Of a stretch of DNA of 64,000 nucleotides, positions 1 through 8,342 are shown piece by piece (position 1 is the stretch's first letter; every line of letters begins with the position of its first letter). This stretch comes from Pedobacter hartonius. GTDB lineage: Bacteria > Bacteroidota > Bacteroidia > Sphingobacteriales > Sphingobacteriaceae. The notes beneath the pieces were generated by a model, which did no database searches, was not told where the DNA came from, and saw nothing but the letters and a program-made list of their open reading frames with translations. Location: positions 155,494 through 219,493 of the forward strand of contig NZ_FNRA01000011.1 of NCBI RefSeq assembly GCF_900107535.1, given 5' to 3'. Made by a program: the position numbers and the translations under genes.

Positions 1-809
1 TGAGAATAAAGAAAGTACCGCTCTATGCGATCGTTATTTTTGTGATGGTGTATGGTACGCTGGAACTTGCCTTCCTTGCGGGAAATATGACGAAATTCCT
101 GCACGGAGGTTTTGTAACACTACTTATCGGCGCCGCCTTGTTTACGGTAATGTGGGGTTGGTTCGTGGCCCGAAGGATCAAAAACAGGTTTGTGAAGTTT
201 GTGGAGGTGGGGGATTATTTTGATATCATCAGTGAGCTTAGTGAGGATGGCACGGTTCCTAAGTATTCCTCCCAGCTGGTTTATCTGACGAGTGCAAATT
301 TCAAGCATGAAGTGGAATCCAAGATTATGTACTCCATCCTTCAGAAAGAACCTAAAAGGGCTGATATTTACTGGCTCGTGCATGTGGATGTGGTAGATGA
401 GCCTTTTACACAGGATTATAAGGTGGAGTTCCTGATCCCGGGAAAGCTGATCCGTATTGATTTTAAACTGGGCTTCAGGGTAGAGCAACGCGTCAACCTG
501 CTGTACCGGAAAGTCATTGAGCAACTGGTAAAGAATGGTGAAGTGGATATTACCAGCCAGTATCCGTCATTAAAGAAACATAAGATCGCAGGGGATTTCA
601 GGTTCATCCTGCTGGAAAAACATTTGTCTAAATTTTCTAAACTCAGTGTTTATGAACGTACGATTATGCGATGGTATCAGATACTGAAGAAACTGAGCAT
701 GTCTGAGGAGAAAAGTTTCGGACTCGATTCCAGTTATGTTGACATTGAAAAGGTACCGCTGAACTTTGTATCTACCGATGATATTGAGCTGAACCGGCTT
801 TCAGTATAA
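1..809 (+). CDS. kup: KUP-family potassium uptake protein, C-terminal part (5' truncated by window edge)
   Basis: This is the C-terminal part of a KUP/HAK/KT low-affinity potassium transporter of the inner membrane. The frame is open from base 3 with no start before the window edge, so the gene begins to the left; about 268 codons are visible of a family length near 630. The visible part starts with RIKKVPLYAIVIFVMV, continues through the last two hydrophobic segments (about residues 5-25 and 36-56 of the fragment, including the family-typical LAGNMTKFLHGGF), and ends in a long hydrophilic cytoplasmic tail of about 210 residues, as in the family. The stop at 807-809 faces the convergent APC permease across a 605-base gap holding two long palindromes. 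Family assignment is firm; whether the missing part is intact cannot be seen. Confidence 0.9.
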   Translation, partial: RIKKVPLYAIVIFVMVYGTLELAFLAGNMTKFLHGGFVTLLIGAALFTVMWGWFVARRIKNRFVKFVEVGDYFDIISELSEDGTVPKYSSQLVYLTSANFKHEVESKIMYSILQKEPKRADIYWLVHVDVVDEPFTQDYKVEFLIPGKLIRIDFKLGFRVEQRVNLLYRKVIEQLVKNGEVDITSQYPSLKKHKIAGDFRFILLEKHLSKFSKLSVYERTIMRWYQILKKLSMSEEKSFGLDSSYVDIEKVPLNFVSTDDIELNRLSV

Positions 810-910
810 TCTGATGATGAAAGCGTTATTTTATCCTGAATTAATCTGTTTCCCTGGCTTAATTGGTATGATTTTTTAGTTTCTCCAATGAGTTTAAGGG
901 GATTATCTTA

Positions 911-1004
911 ATTCATAAAAACAGGTATGTTATATTCCGGCTGCATTAATTCGCTGCGCGAAAGAACGACAAGGCCGTCATATAACATACCTGTTTTTAT
1001 GAAT
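911..1004. repeat. Palindromic element A: perfect 24-bp arms around a conserved 46-base loop
   Basis: The left arm 911-934 and right arm 981-1004 are exact reverse complements over 24 bp (inner end GGTATGTTATA / TATAACATACC). The loop 935-980 contains its own small hairpin, TTCGC-TGC-GCGAA. Bases 935-977 match the minus strand of 37329-37287 (element D) at 42 of 43 positions, although the arms of A and D are unrelated. It lies between convergent genes. It could act as a bidirectional terminator, but a conserved loop with variable arms is not normal for terminators. Confidence 0.85.
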
Positions 1005-1258
1005 AAGGTGATTGAGGGGAGATGTAAGGGCGGCTGCATATGCAAATCAATGGATCACCTGAAAGAACGGATGGACCTATGGAGCATGGTGCAGATACCA
1101 GCGTTCATGCGGGCGTCCGGCGTTGATCAGAGGAACTGGAATAATACTCAGGAATGTAATTGTGTTCAGGAGCTGTGATAAAACACCAGGAATTTTAGAA
1201 GGGCTGTGGCAGTTAACTGCGTGGAATCCGGCTGGCTCCATGCTACAGACGATCTTTA

Positions 1259-1346
1259 AAAAAATGAACATCAGTTTCGATGCCTTCGGCTGCGCTTCAG
1301 CAGCAGTCAGCATTGAAACTGATGTTCATTTTTTCAGCGAAGCCAG
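1259..1346. repeat. Palindromic element B: 25-bp arms, 26-base loop, outer box CAGCGAAGCCAG
   Basis: The left arm 1259-1283 pairs with the right arm 1310-1334 over 25 bp with one G.T pair (inner end GTTTCGATGC / GCATTGAAAC). The arms begin with an A run and end in a T run. The loop 1284-1309 matches the loop of element C (read on the minus strand) at 19 of 26 bases. The right arm is followed directly by the box CAGCGAAGCCAG (1335-1346), also found beside elements C and D. The 10-mer CAGACGATCT occurs on both sides (1246-1255 and 1344-1353), like a target duplication, but this is seen only for this copy. Confidence 0.85.
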
Positions 1347-1414
1347 ACGATCTCAACTAACCAGGCAAACCTCTGCTGCCAGGGATTTACTAAACTGCGG
1401 CAGCTATGTCTCCG

Positions 1415-3364
1415 CTACACCTGATTCTCCAGATTCAGCTTGCTGTGTTTAAACCCATAAAGAAAGTAAACCACCAGACCGACCACCAGCCAGATGCCAA
1501 ATCCTATCCAGTTGGAAATACCCAGTTCGCACATCATATACAAACAGCACAATAATCCAAGTACGGGGATCAGCGACAGGTTTTTGGTGATACAATAATA
1601 GGTGACGACCACGCAGATCACAAAGAAGATCCACATGGGGATCTTGTGCTTGAACAGGCTCCAGCCACTTTCAAACTTTTTATCTGCACTGACATTGGTT
1701 TTTTCTACAAAACTCTGGTATTGCCCTTCACTCAGGCCATTCAGGTAAGCCTCGGTATCAATATTTTTTTCTATGATGGCCGATGGTGTTTGTTCTTTTT
1801 TTATCTGGCTTTGAACCTTAGCCAGTTCGGCTTTATCCAGCGAAGTGATAAAGCTGATCGGGTTATGCACCTTAGCCTTGTTGGTTAGAAAAGCAGTGGT
1901 TTCAGCCTTAAAGAAAACGAAGGAAGCAACGACTGATCCTATGAAAACAACCGGAATGATATACTTTGCATTGGCATAGGGTATCCTGAACTTGCCACGC
2001 TGAATATTAGGCTTATTTTGTAATACGAGTACCCCTGCACATACCAGTACAAAGGCGAACAACGTTCCGATGGAACAGAGGTCTGTCACAATGGTCAGGT
2101 TCATGAACAGGGAAGGAACGGCAACTACAAAACCTACAACGATCGTAGCGAAGGATGGAGTTTTGTATACCGGGTGGATCCTGGAGAACCTCTTGGGCAG
2201 CAGGCCGTCACGGCTCATACTCATCCAGATCCTTGGTTGTCCCATTTGAAAAACCAGCAGTACGCTTGCCATGGCAAACACAGCACTCACGGCGATGATA
2301 CCGCTCATCAGTTTCAGGTTAATGTGATCAAATACAAAAGCCAGGGGATCGCCTACGGCAAGGTTGTCATATCTGACGATACCGGTCAGGACCAGCGCTA
2401 TGGCAACGTAAAGAACTGTACAGATAATAATGGCCCACATCATGCCCCTTGGCAGATCCTTCTGAGGGTTTTTACACTCCTCGGCAGTGGTGGATATCGC
2501 ATCAAAACCGATGTAGGCGAAGAATACCGCAGATACGCCTTTGAGTACGCCTGATACACCATTTGGTGCAAAAGGATGCCAGTTGGCAGTATCTACATAG
2601 AAGACCCCTACGGATAGTACCAGTAAGATCACGGCCAGTTTAACTATTACCATGGCATTACTTGCATTCTTAGACTCTTTCATGCCGCGGTATACGAGCC
2701 AGGTGATCAGTATGATAATGCCCAGTGCCGGCAGGTCTGCCACTACATGAAAATTGCCGATCTGTGGAGCAGTGATCCAGGCATTGTTTGTGATCCGGGT
2801 GGCTTCATCAAGGTTTGAGAAGCTTTTGCCGGCATTCAGCAAGGCTTCCGCATGCTGATGACCGTTATAGGCAGTAAGATAGTCCATCGTCATCCAATCC
2901 GGCAGGTGTATGCCATTGATTCCCAATGCGGGTATATGGATGGAAGAGAGTAATCCCGTGAAATAGTCTGACCAGGATATGGCCACAGTGATGTTTCCGA
3001 TGGCGTATTCCATAATGAGCGACCAGCCGATGATCCAGGCCACGAGCTCGCCAAATGCTACGTAAGAATACGTATATGCACTTCCCGAAACGGGGACCAT
3101 AGATGCAAATTCAGCATAGGCGAAGGCTGCAAAACTACAGGCAACGGCCGTGAAAATAAACAGGAAGATCACTGCAGGGCCGCCATCTGCACTGGCTTTT
3201 CCTATTGTGCTGAAAATCCCGGCACCAATGATCGCTGCAATTCCAAATGCAGTAAGGTCTTTTACGCCGAGCGTTTTATTTAAAGACGCATGGTCCCCAT
3301 AGCCTTTTTCTGCATCTTCTAATATTTTAGTGATCGACTTTTTCCTGAAAAGATTTTCAAACAT
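1415..3364 (-). CDS. APC-superfamily amino acid permease with two large hydrophilic insertions
   Basis: This is an inner-membrane amino acid transporter of the APC superfamily, closest in pattern to the cationic amino acid transporter/YfnA group. Family signs are the N-terminal GIAAIIGAGIFSTIGKAS (41-58), the stretch YAEFASMVPVSGSAYTYSY near 83-101, and GFDAISTTAEE near 286-296. It is 649 aa, about 150 longer than its paralog at 28292-29806. The excess lies in two hydrophilic insertions at about residues 150-210 and 487-575, the second in front of the last membrane helices. I start at MFENLFRKKS, which aligns with the paralog's MLFKKS; an ATG three codons earlier (3373) is also possible. The substrate cannot be read from sequence. 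It follows the M3 peptidase gene by about 60 bases and may be read through from it. Confidence 0.88.
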   Translation of the reverse strand: MFENLFRKKSITKILEDAEKGYGDHASLNKTLGVKDLTAFGIAAIIGAGIFSTIGKASADGGPAVIFLFIFTAVACSFAAFAYAEFASMVPVSGSAYTYSYVAFGELVAWIIGWSLIMEYAIGNITVAISWSDYFTGLLSSIHIPALGINGIHLPDWMTMDYLTAYNGHQHAEALLNAGKSFSNLDEATRITNNAWITAPQIGNFHVVADLPALGIIILITWLVYRGMKESKNASNAMVIVKLAVILLVLSVGVFYVDTANWHPFAPNGVSGVLKGVSAVFFAYIGFDAISTTAEECKNPQKDLPRGMMWAIIICTVLYVAIALVLTGIVRYDNLAVGDPLAFVFDHINLKLMSGIIAVSAVFAMASVLLVFQMGQPRIWMSMSRDGLLPKRFSRIHPVYKTPSFATIVVGFVVAVPSLFMNLTIVTDLCSIGTLFAFVLVCAGVLVLQNKPNIQRGKFRIPYANAKYIIPVVFIGSVVASFVFFKAETTAFLTNKAKVHNPISFITSLDKAELAKVQSQIKKEQTPSAIIEKNIDTEAYLNGLSEGQYQSFVEKTNVSADKKFESGWSLFKHKIPMWIFFVICVVVTYYCITKNLSLIPVLGLLCCLYMMCELGISNWIGFGIWLVVGLVVYFLYGFKHSKLNLENQV

Positions 3365-3424
3365 AATAGGCAATAGAGTTTTAGTTTTGTTGAAATTATA
3401 AATAAAAAAATAATATATGCAACC

Positions 3425-5131
3425 CTAGCCTAATTTATCTAACTCATCCTTCACAAAAGAAGCCAGCTCATTGATGTAACTGCTGCTGAAATCAAATTTA
3501 ATGCCCGCAGTTTCATAGATCTCGTTCATTGGTTTTGTATAACCCAGGGCCAGCGCATCAAGGTATTGCTGTAATGCCTTTTCAGGATTCTCTTTATAGT
3601 TTTTCCAGATCGCTATTGCACCGAGTTGCGCAATCCCATATTCAATATAATAGAAAGGCAGTTCAAAAACATGCAGCTGCTTTTGCCATAAGTTTCCGAA
3701 CTCCTGGTCCAGTCCGTCCCAATTGGCGAAGCCTGCAGCAAAGGTGCTGTAGATCTGTTTGAAAGCTTCTTCCCTGTCGGCCGCATTATGTGACGGATTT
3801 GTATAGATCCAGTGCTGGAACTGGTCAATCACGGCTACCCAGGGCAGTGTTTTCAATACATCTATCAGTTGTTCCTTCTTCGCCCTGATCAGATCGGCCT
3901 CATTGTCAAAATAGATATGCCATTGGTCCATAGAGATGAGCTCCATACTCATTGAGGCGAGTTCGGCTACTTCGGAAGGGCAGTGTTTAAAGTCGTTCAG
4001 TTCAAGATTTGCGGTCAGGAAAGTATGTACGGCATGGCCTCCTTCATGAACCATCGTGGTCAGGTCCCTCATTGATCCTGCAGAATTCATAAAAATGAAA
4101 GGTGCGCCTGTTTCTGCCAGCGGATAGTTATATCCGCCCGGTGCTTTTCCTTTTCTGCTTTCCACGTCGAACAGGTTGTTGACTTTCATGGTGGCCAGCA
4201 TCTGGCCCAGTTTCGGGTCAATGGCGTCAAAAGCGGCAATACTTTTATCGATCAGTTCCTCGCCGTTGCGGAAAGGTTTCAGTGCTGCTTTACCGGATAT
4301 GTCCACATCTGTGTCCCACGGTTTCAATACTTCCAGTCCCATAGCTTCGGCCCTTTTTTCTGCCTGTTCTTTTAAGATCGGGACAATTTCTTTCTCAATG
4401 GCCTCATGAAAATCGTAACAATCTTTTACGCCGTAATCAAATCTGCCCATGGCCTGGAACATGTAATCGCGGTAGTTTTCGAATCCAGCGTTTAAAGCCA
4501 CCTGGTGTCTCAGTGCTACCAGCTCATCAAAGATGATATTCAGGTCATCTTTATCTGCCAGACGGCGCTGCTGGATCAATTCCCATGCATTTTGCCTTAC
4601 CGTCCTGCTCACATCTTTGATAAAATTCGATGCCTGTACCAGCGTATATTCCTGGTCATTGATCACCACACTCATCGCGCCGCTTGCCGCCTGGTATTTC
4701 TGTGCCGTTAGCTGAATCTTTGTGAACAGTTCCACGTTTTCTTCTCTGTATATTTCAAGCGCTTTCCTGATGGCCCTGATGTATACGAAATATTTATCCT
4801 GGTCGAGCTCATCTATGTGAGCGCTGTCAACCAGTTTTTTATTTAACAGGTTTCCGATCGGGGAGATCTTCGGTTCGATTTCTGTTGCAAAATACTGAAA
4901 ACTAGCTACCAGTTCTTCATTTGCCGTGTCGCAGGTCATCCTGATGTATCTCCACGCAAAATCTTCTTCAAGTGCGGCCTCCAGTTCACTTTTATCTTTC
5001 AGCCAGTGTTCCAGTTCGGTGACACTGCTGATCTGCCTGGTTAACAGTTCGTCAAGGATGGGAGAGATGGTATCCCATTTTATTTCAAGATTCTGAGGGA
5101 TATAAGCACGTGTTTTTTTGGGAATAGTCAT
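3425..5131 (-). CDS. M3-family oligoendopeptidase (PepF-like zinc metallopeptidase)
   Basis: This is a cytoplasmic zinc metallopeptidase of family M3 (thimet oligopeptidase/oligoendopeptidase F group), which cleaves short peptides. The zinc motif HEGGH is at about residues 362-366 in the context MVHEGGHAVHTF, and ELISMDQWH downstream fits the third-ligand region of the family. There is no signal peptide. The length of 568 aa is usual. I start at MTIPKKTRAY; an ATG three codons upstream (5140) lies close to the ubiA stop. It is the third gene of the apparent operon ysxC-ubiA-M3, with only about 13 bases after ubiA, so cotranscription is likely although the three functions are not obviously linked. 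Confidence 0.9.
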   Translation of the reverse strand: MTIPKKTRAYIPQNLEIKWDTISPILDELLTRQISSVTELEHWLKDKSELEAALEEDFAWRYIRMTCDTANEELVASFQYFATEIEPKISPIGNLLNKKLVDSAHIDELDQDKYFVYIRAIRKALEIYREENVELFTKIQLTAQKYQAASGAMSVVINDQEYTLVQASNFIKDVSRTVRQNAWELIQQRRLADKDDLNIIFDELVALRHQVALNAGFENYRDYMFQAMGRFDYGVKDCYDFHEAIEKEIVPILKEQAEKRAEAMGLEVLKPWDTDVDISGKAALKPFRNGEELIDKSIAAFDAIDPKLGQMLATMKVNNLFDVESRKGKAPGGYNYPLAETGAPFIFMNSAGSMRDLTTMVHEGGHAVHTFLTANLELNDFKHCPSEVAELASMSMELISMDQWHIYFDNEADLIRAKKEQLIDVLKTLPWVAVIDQFQHWIYTNPSHNAADREEAFKQIYSTFAAGFANWDGLDQEFGNLWQKQLHVFELPFYYIEYGIAQLGAIAIWKNYKENPEKALQQYLDALALGYTKPMNEIYETAGIKFDFSSSYINELASFVKDELDKLG

Positions 5132-5144
5132 ATTGATCATTGGA

Positions 5145-6011
5145 CTAGAAATTTAAAAAGGTTCTTAAAAAAGCATCCAGCAAAAAACATCCGGCAAAGA
5201 TCACCGATGCCAGTCCGTTGGTGGTTGCAAAAGCTTTATTTACTTTACTGATGTCGTTCGGTTTAACCAGCAGGTGCTGATAAATCAGCATGGAGCAGAA
5301 AAAGGCCACACCCAGGTAATAGGCCCAGCTGAAAGGAGTGAACAGGATAGGCAGGATCACACATACTGCTGAAAAGAGGTGCAGTACCTCAGATAGCCGG
5401 AGTGAATTCTTTCTACCCAGTGCTGAAGGGATGGAATGTAGTTTTTCACCCTTGTCAAATTCTTCATCCTGCAGGGCATAGATAATGTCAAAGCCGCTTA
5501 CCCAGAACAATACTGCCAGGGAATACAACACAGGCACAATATTGAACTGGCCTGTTACCGCAATATATGCGCCTATCGGGGCAAGGGATAAACCCAGTCC
5601 CAGCACCATGTGGCATAAGGCCGTAAATCTTTTGGTATAGCTGTAAAACAACACTACAAATAACGCAACGGGCGAAAGGTACAGACACAGGTTATTGATG
5701 AATGCTGTAGTAATCATGAAGAGCAGGCAGTTGACCATCACGAATATCAGGGCCTCACTTGCAGAAACTTTTCCCGCAGGAATATCGCGCATGCTGGTCC
5801 TTGGGTTTTTGGCATCAATATCCCTGTCAAGATACCTGTTAAAGGCCATGGCAGCATTACGTGCAAAAACCATACAGAGCAGGACCAGTAACAGGCTAAG
5901 CCATTGAAAAGGATGTTGTGTAGTGGTTACGCCGAGGAAAAATCCGATCATTGCGAAAGGCAGGGCGAAAACAGAATGTGCAAAAAGCACAAGCGAAAAA
6001 TACTTCTTCAT
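5145..6011 (-). CDS. ubiA: UbiA-family polyprenyltransferase
   Basis: This membrane prenyltransferase attaches a polyprenyl chain to an aromatic acceptor in quinone biosynthesis. The first aspartate-rich motif is N58-RYL-D62-RDI-D66, and the second is D175-IIYALQD-EEF-D186, both binding Mg-diphosphate in the UbiA family. About eight hydrophobic segments are visible in 288 aa. Organisms of this group use menaquinone, so the acceptor need not be 4-hydroxybenzoate as in E. coli: a futalosine-pathway (MqnP-like) role is possible, and ubiE nearby points to quinone synthesis. It starts 11 bases after ysxC, in one operon with it and the M3 peptidase. Confidence 0.87.
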   Translation of the reverse strand: MKKYFSLVLFAHSVFALPFAMIGFFLGVTTTQHPFQWLSLLLVLLCMVFARNAAMAFNRYLDRDIDAKNPRTSMRDIPAGKVSASEALIFVMVNCLLFMITTAFINNLCLYLSPVALFVVLFYSYTKRFTALCHMVLGLGLSLAPIGAYIAVTGQFNIVPVLYSLAVLFWVSGFDIIYALQDEEFDKGEKLHSIPSALGRKNSLRLSEVLHLFSAVCVILPILFTPFSWAYYLGVAFFCSMLIYQHLLVKPNDISKVNKAFATTNGLASVIFAGCFLLDAFLRTFLNF

Positions 6012-6022
6012 CTTCAGGCGTA

Positions 6023-6652
6023 TTAGATATCTTCTTTTGGTGTAAGAATGGGCATCGCAAAGTCGAGATTCGTCTGCTCGATAAAGTTCAGGATCTCGTC
6101 TTTTCCCTGCATTTTTTCTGCCGAAGTAGCGAATACGGGGGGGGTCTCCTCAAACCATCCTGAAAGCTCTTTTTTGAAAAGGGCGATGTTCTGGTTTGTC
6201 TTGGTAATGGACTGTTTGTCCGCCTTTGTAAAAGCCAGAACAAAGGGAATCTGAATTTCTCCCATCCAGCAGCAAAACTCAATATCTATCTTCTGCGGCG
6301 TGAGCCTGCTATCAATCAAAACGAATACACATTGTAAACTTTCTCTTTTTGTAATGTAGTTACGGATGAATTTCTCCCAGTTCTCCCGGCTGTTTTTGGA
6401 TACTTTTGCATAGCCATAACCCGGCAGATCGACAATATACCATTTCTCATTCACCAGAAAGTGATTGATTAACTGTGTTTTTCCGGGCTTCTGAGACGTT
6501 TTTGCCAATCCGTGCTGGTTCACCAGCATGTTGATCAATGAAGATTTCCCTACGTTTGAACGTCCGATAAAAGCATATTCCGGCATGTTGGCGACCGGCA
6601 ACGCCGAAATCTTTGTATTACTACAAATAAATGTTGCTGATTTTATAATCAT
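6023..6652 (-). CDS. ysxC: Ribosome biogenesis GTPase YsxC/YihA (EngB)
   Basis: This is a TrmE-Era-like circularly ordinary small GTPase needed for late assembly of the large ribosomal subunit. The G motifs are in order: GRSNVGKSS (30-38, P-loop), DLPGYG (75-80, G3), TKAD (142-145, G4) and TSA (176-178, G5). The length of 209 aa is usual. A -7 promoter box TACCTTTG (minus strand, 6664-6657) ends only four bases before the ATG, so the message probably has almost no leader. It heads the operon with ubiA and the M3 peptidase and is transcribed divergently from ubiE. Confidence 0.95.
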   Translation of the reverse strand: MIIKSATFICSNTKISALPVANMPEYAFIGRSNVGKSSLINMLVNQHGLAKTSQKPGKTQLINHFLVNEKWYIVDLPGYGYAKVSKNSRENWEKFIRNYITKRESLQCVFVLIDSRLTPQKIDIEFCCWMGEIQIPFVLAFTKADKQSITKTNQNIALFKKELSGWFEETPPVFATSAEKMQGKDEILNFIEQTNLDFAMPILTPKEDI

Positions 6653-6656
6653 TTGA

Positions 6657-6664
6657 CAAAGGTA
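6657..6664 (-). promoter_or_regulatory. -7 promoter box of ysxC (TACCTTTG)
   Basis: TACCTTTG on the minus strand matches the Bacteroidetes sigma-ABfr -7 consensus TAnnTTTG. Its last G is four bases before the ysxC ATG, which implies a leaderless or nearly leaderless transcript. No convincing -33 TTTG at 19-21 bases is seen. Confidence 0.55.
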
Positions 6665-6687
6665 GAAAATTAGTTTTCAACAATACT

Positions 6688-6695
6688 TATCTTTG
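6688..6695 (+). promoter_or_regulatory. -7 promoter box of ubiE (TATCTTTG)
   Basis: TATCTTTG matches TAnnTTTG and lies nine bases before the ubiE ATG at 6705. It is divergent from the ysxC box, with 23 bases between the two. Confidence 0.55.
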
Positions 6696-6704
6696 CCGCT
6701 TACC

Positions 6705-7439
6705 ATGAACGAAAAAATAACTCCATACCAATCTGCCTCCGTCACAAAAAAGGAACAGGTAGCCACCATGTTTAACAACATCTCCGGTACCTATGATTTT
6801 CTGAATCATTTTCTTTCGGCAGGCATAGATATTATATGGCGCAAAAAGGCAATCCGCGAGCTTTCTTCTTTAAAGCCAAAGATGATGCTTGACGTAGCTA
6901 CAGGAACTGGTGATTTTGCTTTTGAGGCCATTAAAATATTAAGCCCGGAAAAGATCATTGGCGTTGATATTTCAATAGGTATGCTGGATGTAGCCCGTAA
7001 AAAGATCGCGGAGCGCAATTTGCAGCATGTTTTTACCGTACAGACCGGAGACTCGGAAGGTTTGAATTTCGGGGACAATCATTTTGATGCCATTACTGTT
7101 GCCTTTGGCGTCAGAAACTATGAAAACCTTGAAAAAGGACTTTCAGATATGCTGCGGGTGCTTAAGCCCGGCGGTAAGATCGTGATCCTGGAGTTTTCAA
7201 AACCTACGGCATTCCCCATCAAACAGTCGTACAACTTTTATTTTAAACACCTGCTGCCCGTATTTGGGAAGTTGTTCTCCAAAGATGCAAGGGCATATAC
7301 CTACCTGAATGAGTCGGTCATTGCTTTTCCGGACGGCAAATCATTTACACAACTGATGGATAAGGTGGGTTATAAAAGTACAAAACACAGGCCGCTTACT
7401 TTTGGGATCAGCGCAATCTATACCGGAGTAAAGGCATAG
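6705..7439 (+). CDS. ubiE: Demethylmenaquinone methyltransferase UbiE/MenG
   Basis: This SAM-dependent C-methyltransferase makes menaquinone from demethylmenaquinone in the last step of the pathway. SAM motif I is LDVATGTGDFA (62-72), and GVDISIGMLDVA and VLKPGGKIVILEFSKP are the usual downstream UbiE signatures. The length of 244 aa is normal. I start at the ATG at 6705 rather than a TTG four codons upstream, because that TTG lies inside the promoter -7 box and family members begin near MNEKITPY. It is followed after 61 bases by porT, a pairing common in Bacteroidetes. Confidence 0.95.
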   Translation: MNEKITPYQSASVTKKEQVATMFNNISGTYDFLNHFLSAGIDIIWRKKAIRELSSLKPKMMLDVATGTGDFAFEAIKILSPEKIIGVDISIGMLDVARKKIAERNLQHVFTVQTGDSEGLNFGDNHFDAITVAFGVRNYENLEKGLSDMLRVLKPGGKIVILEFSKPTAFPIKQSYNFYFKHLLPVFGKLFSKDARAYTYLNESVIAFPDGKSFTQLMDKVGYKSTKHRPLTFGISAIYTGVKA

Positions 7440-7500
7440 AAGAAATTGATAGCGGGATATCTGCAGCTATTCCTATATTTGGTCAACGAATATAGTACTG

Positions 7501-8250
7501 ATGAATATAAAATTACCGCTGCTGGTTCTTCTTCTTTTTATAGGTGCCGGTGCCAGTGCGCAAAACTGGGGTGGCGGTGTAGATGACGAGCGCGTCCACT
7601 TTGGTTTTACCTTTCAGTATATCAGTTCTAATTATATTGTACAAAAGAATCCGGACTGGAGAGCGCCTTTCAGGGATCCGGATGCCAATCTTCCAATTAC
7701 AGATACACTATCGGCCGTATATGGCAAGTCGTCCCCTGGTTTCGGAATAGGATTTGTGGTCAATGGCCGTATCAGCGATCACCTGGATGTCCGGCTGACA
7801 CCTACGCTGGTCTTTTCAGACAGGTTAATGGAGTATGAGTATTTACAGCCCAGCCGGGTCAGGATGCCTTTCAGCAGTGTGGAGCAAAAAGTATCGGCTA
7901 CCGTGGTAGAGTTTCCGCTGGGGATCAAGATCAAGTCCAACAGAAGGAATAATTTCCGGGCGTACATGTTATATGGCGCAAAATATTCGATGGATATAGC
8001 CTCTAAGAAAAAAACGGATGATTCCGGGCAGGACTTTTTATATAAGCTGCTGAAGAACAAAAAGAGCTACCTGTCATACGAAGCCGCCTTTGGTATGGAC
8101 CTTTATTTCGAATACTTTAAAATGTCACCCGAGATAAAATTGTCTTATTCATTGAACAATATCCTGAATAATGACCAGCCGAACCCCTATAATATTCCAA
8201 TAGACAGACTGAAATTACGTCATGTGACATTCAGTTTATTTTTCGAATGA
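7501..8250 (+). CDS. porT: PorT-family outer-membrane protein (type IX secretion/gliding)
   Basis: This is a predicted small outer-membrane beta-barrel of the PorT family, a component needed for type IX secretion in Bacteroidetes. A Sec signal peptide is clear (MNIKLPLLVLLLFIGAGASA, cleaved near residue 20 before Q). The mature part has the alternating pattern and aromatic strand ends of a barrel, for example FGFTFQYISSNY and a C-terminal HVTFSLFFE. The length of 249 aa fits. The position directly after ubiE agrees with known PorT loci. The family call rests mainly on length, context and barrel pattern, so it is somewhat less sure than for the enzymes. Confidence 0.8.
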   Translation: MNIKLPLLVLLLFIGAGASAQNWGGGVDDERVHFGFTFQYISSNYIVQKNPDWRAPFRDPDANLPITDTLSAVYGKSSPGFGIGFVVNGRISDHLDVRLTPTLVFSDRLMEYEYLQPSRVRMPFSSVEQKVSATVVEFPLGIKIKSNRRNNFRAYMLYGAKYSMDIASKKKTDDSGQDFLYKLLKNKKSYLSYEAAFGMDLYFEYFKMSPEIKLSYSLNNILNNDQPNPYNIPIDRLKLRHVTFSLFFE

Positions 8251-8270
8251 TGTGCGAACATAAAAAATCA

Positions 8271-8278
8271 TAGCTTTG
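8271..8278 (+). promoter_or_regulatory. -7 promoter box for the SDR gene (TAGCTTTG)
   Basis: TAGCTTTG matches TAnnTTTG, is located 64 bases before the ATG at 8343 and sits after the porT stop, suggesting a separate promoter for the SDR-yqeY pair. Confidence 0.45.
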
Positions 8279-8342
8279 TCTGCAAGGACATTTCTGCAGA
8301 TAAAAGAAAAGTCTTTTTAAAACTTATTAATTTTAACTTACA

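Larger units (their letters stand above)
810..1414. other. 605-base convergent intergenic region with two palindromic elements
   Basis: The gap lies between the 3' ends of kup (+) and an APC permease (-). It holds palindrome A (911-1004) and palindrome B (1259-1346). The 250 bases between them (1005-1258) contain short open frames, but none looks like a protein family and they run through the palindromes, so I call no gene. A weaker 6-bp hairpin GCTGCC/GGCAGC sits at about 1376-1406, just beyond the end of the permease gene. Confidence 0.6.

Noticed and set aside
911..1004. Element A as an integron attC site or CRISPR unit
   Set aside because: The arms are perfectly complementary over 24 bp and lack attC core sites (GTTRRRY/RYYYAAC), and there is no regularly spaced direct repeat, so neither applies.
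927..1178. Open frames of 83 and 109 codons between kup and the APC permease (also 1123-1452)
   Set aside because: They run through palindromes A and B, which are non-coding repeats, and show no family traits, signal peptide or sensible start.
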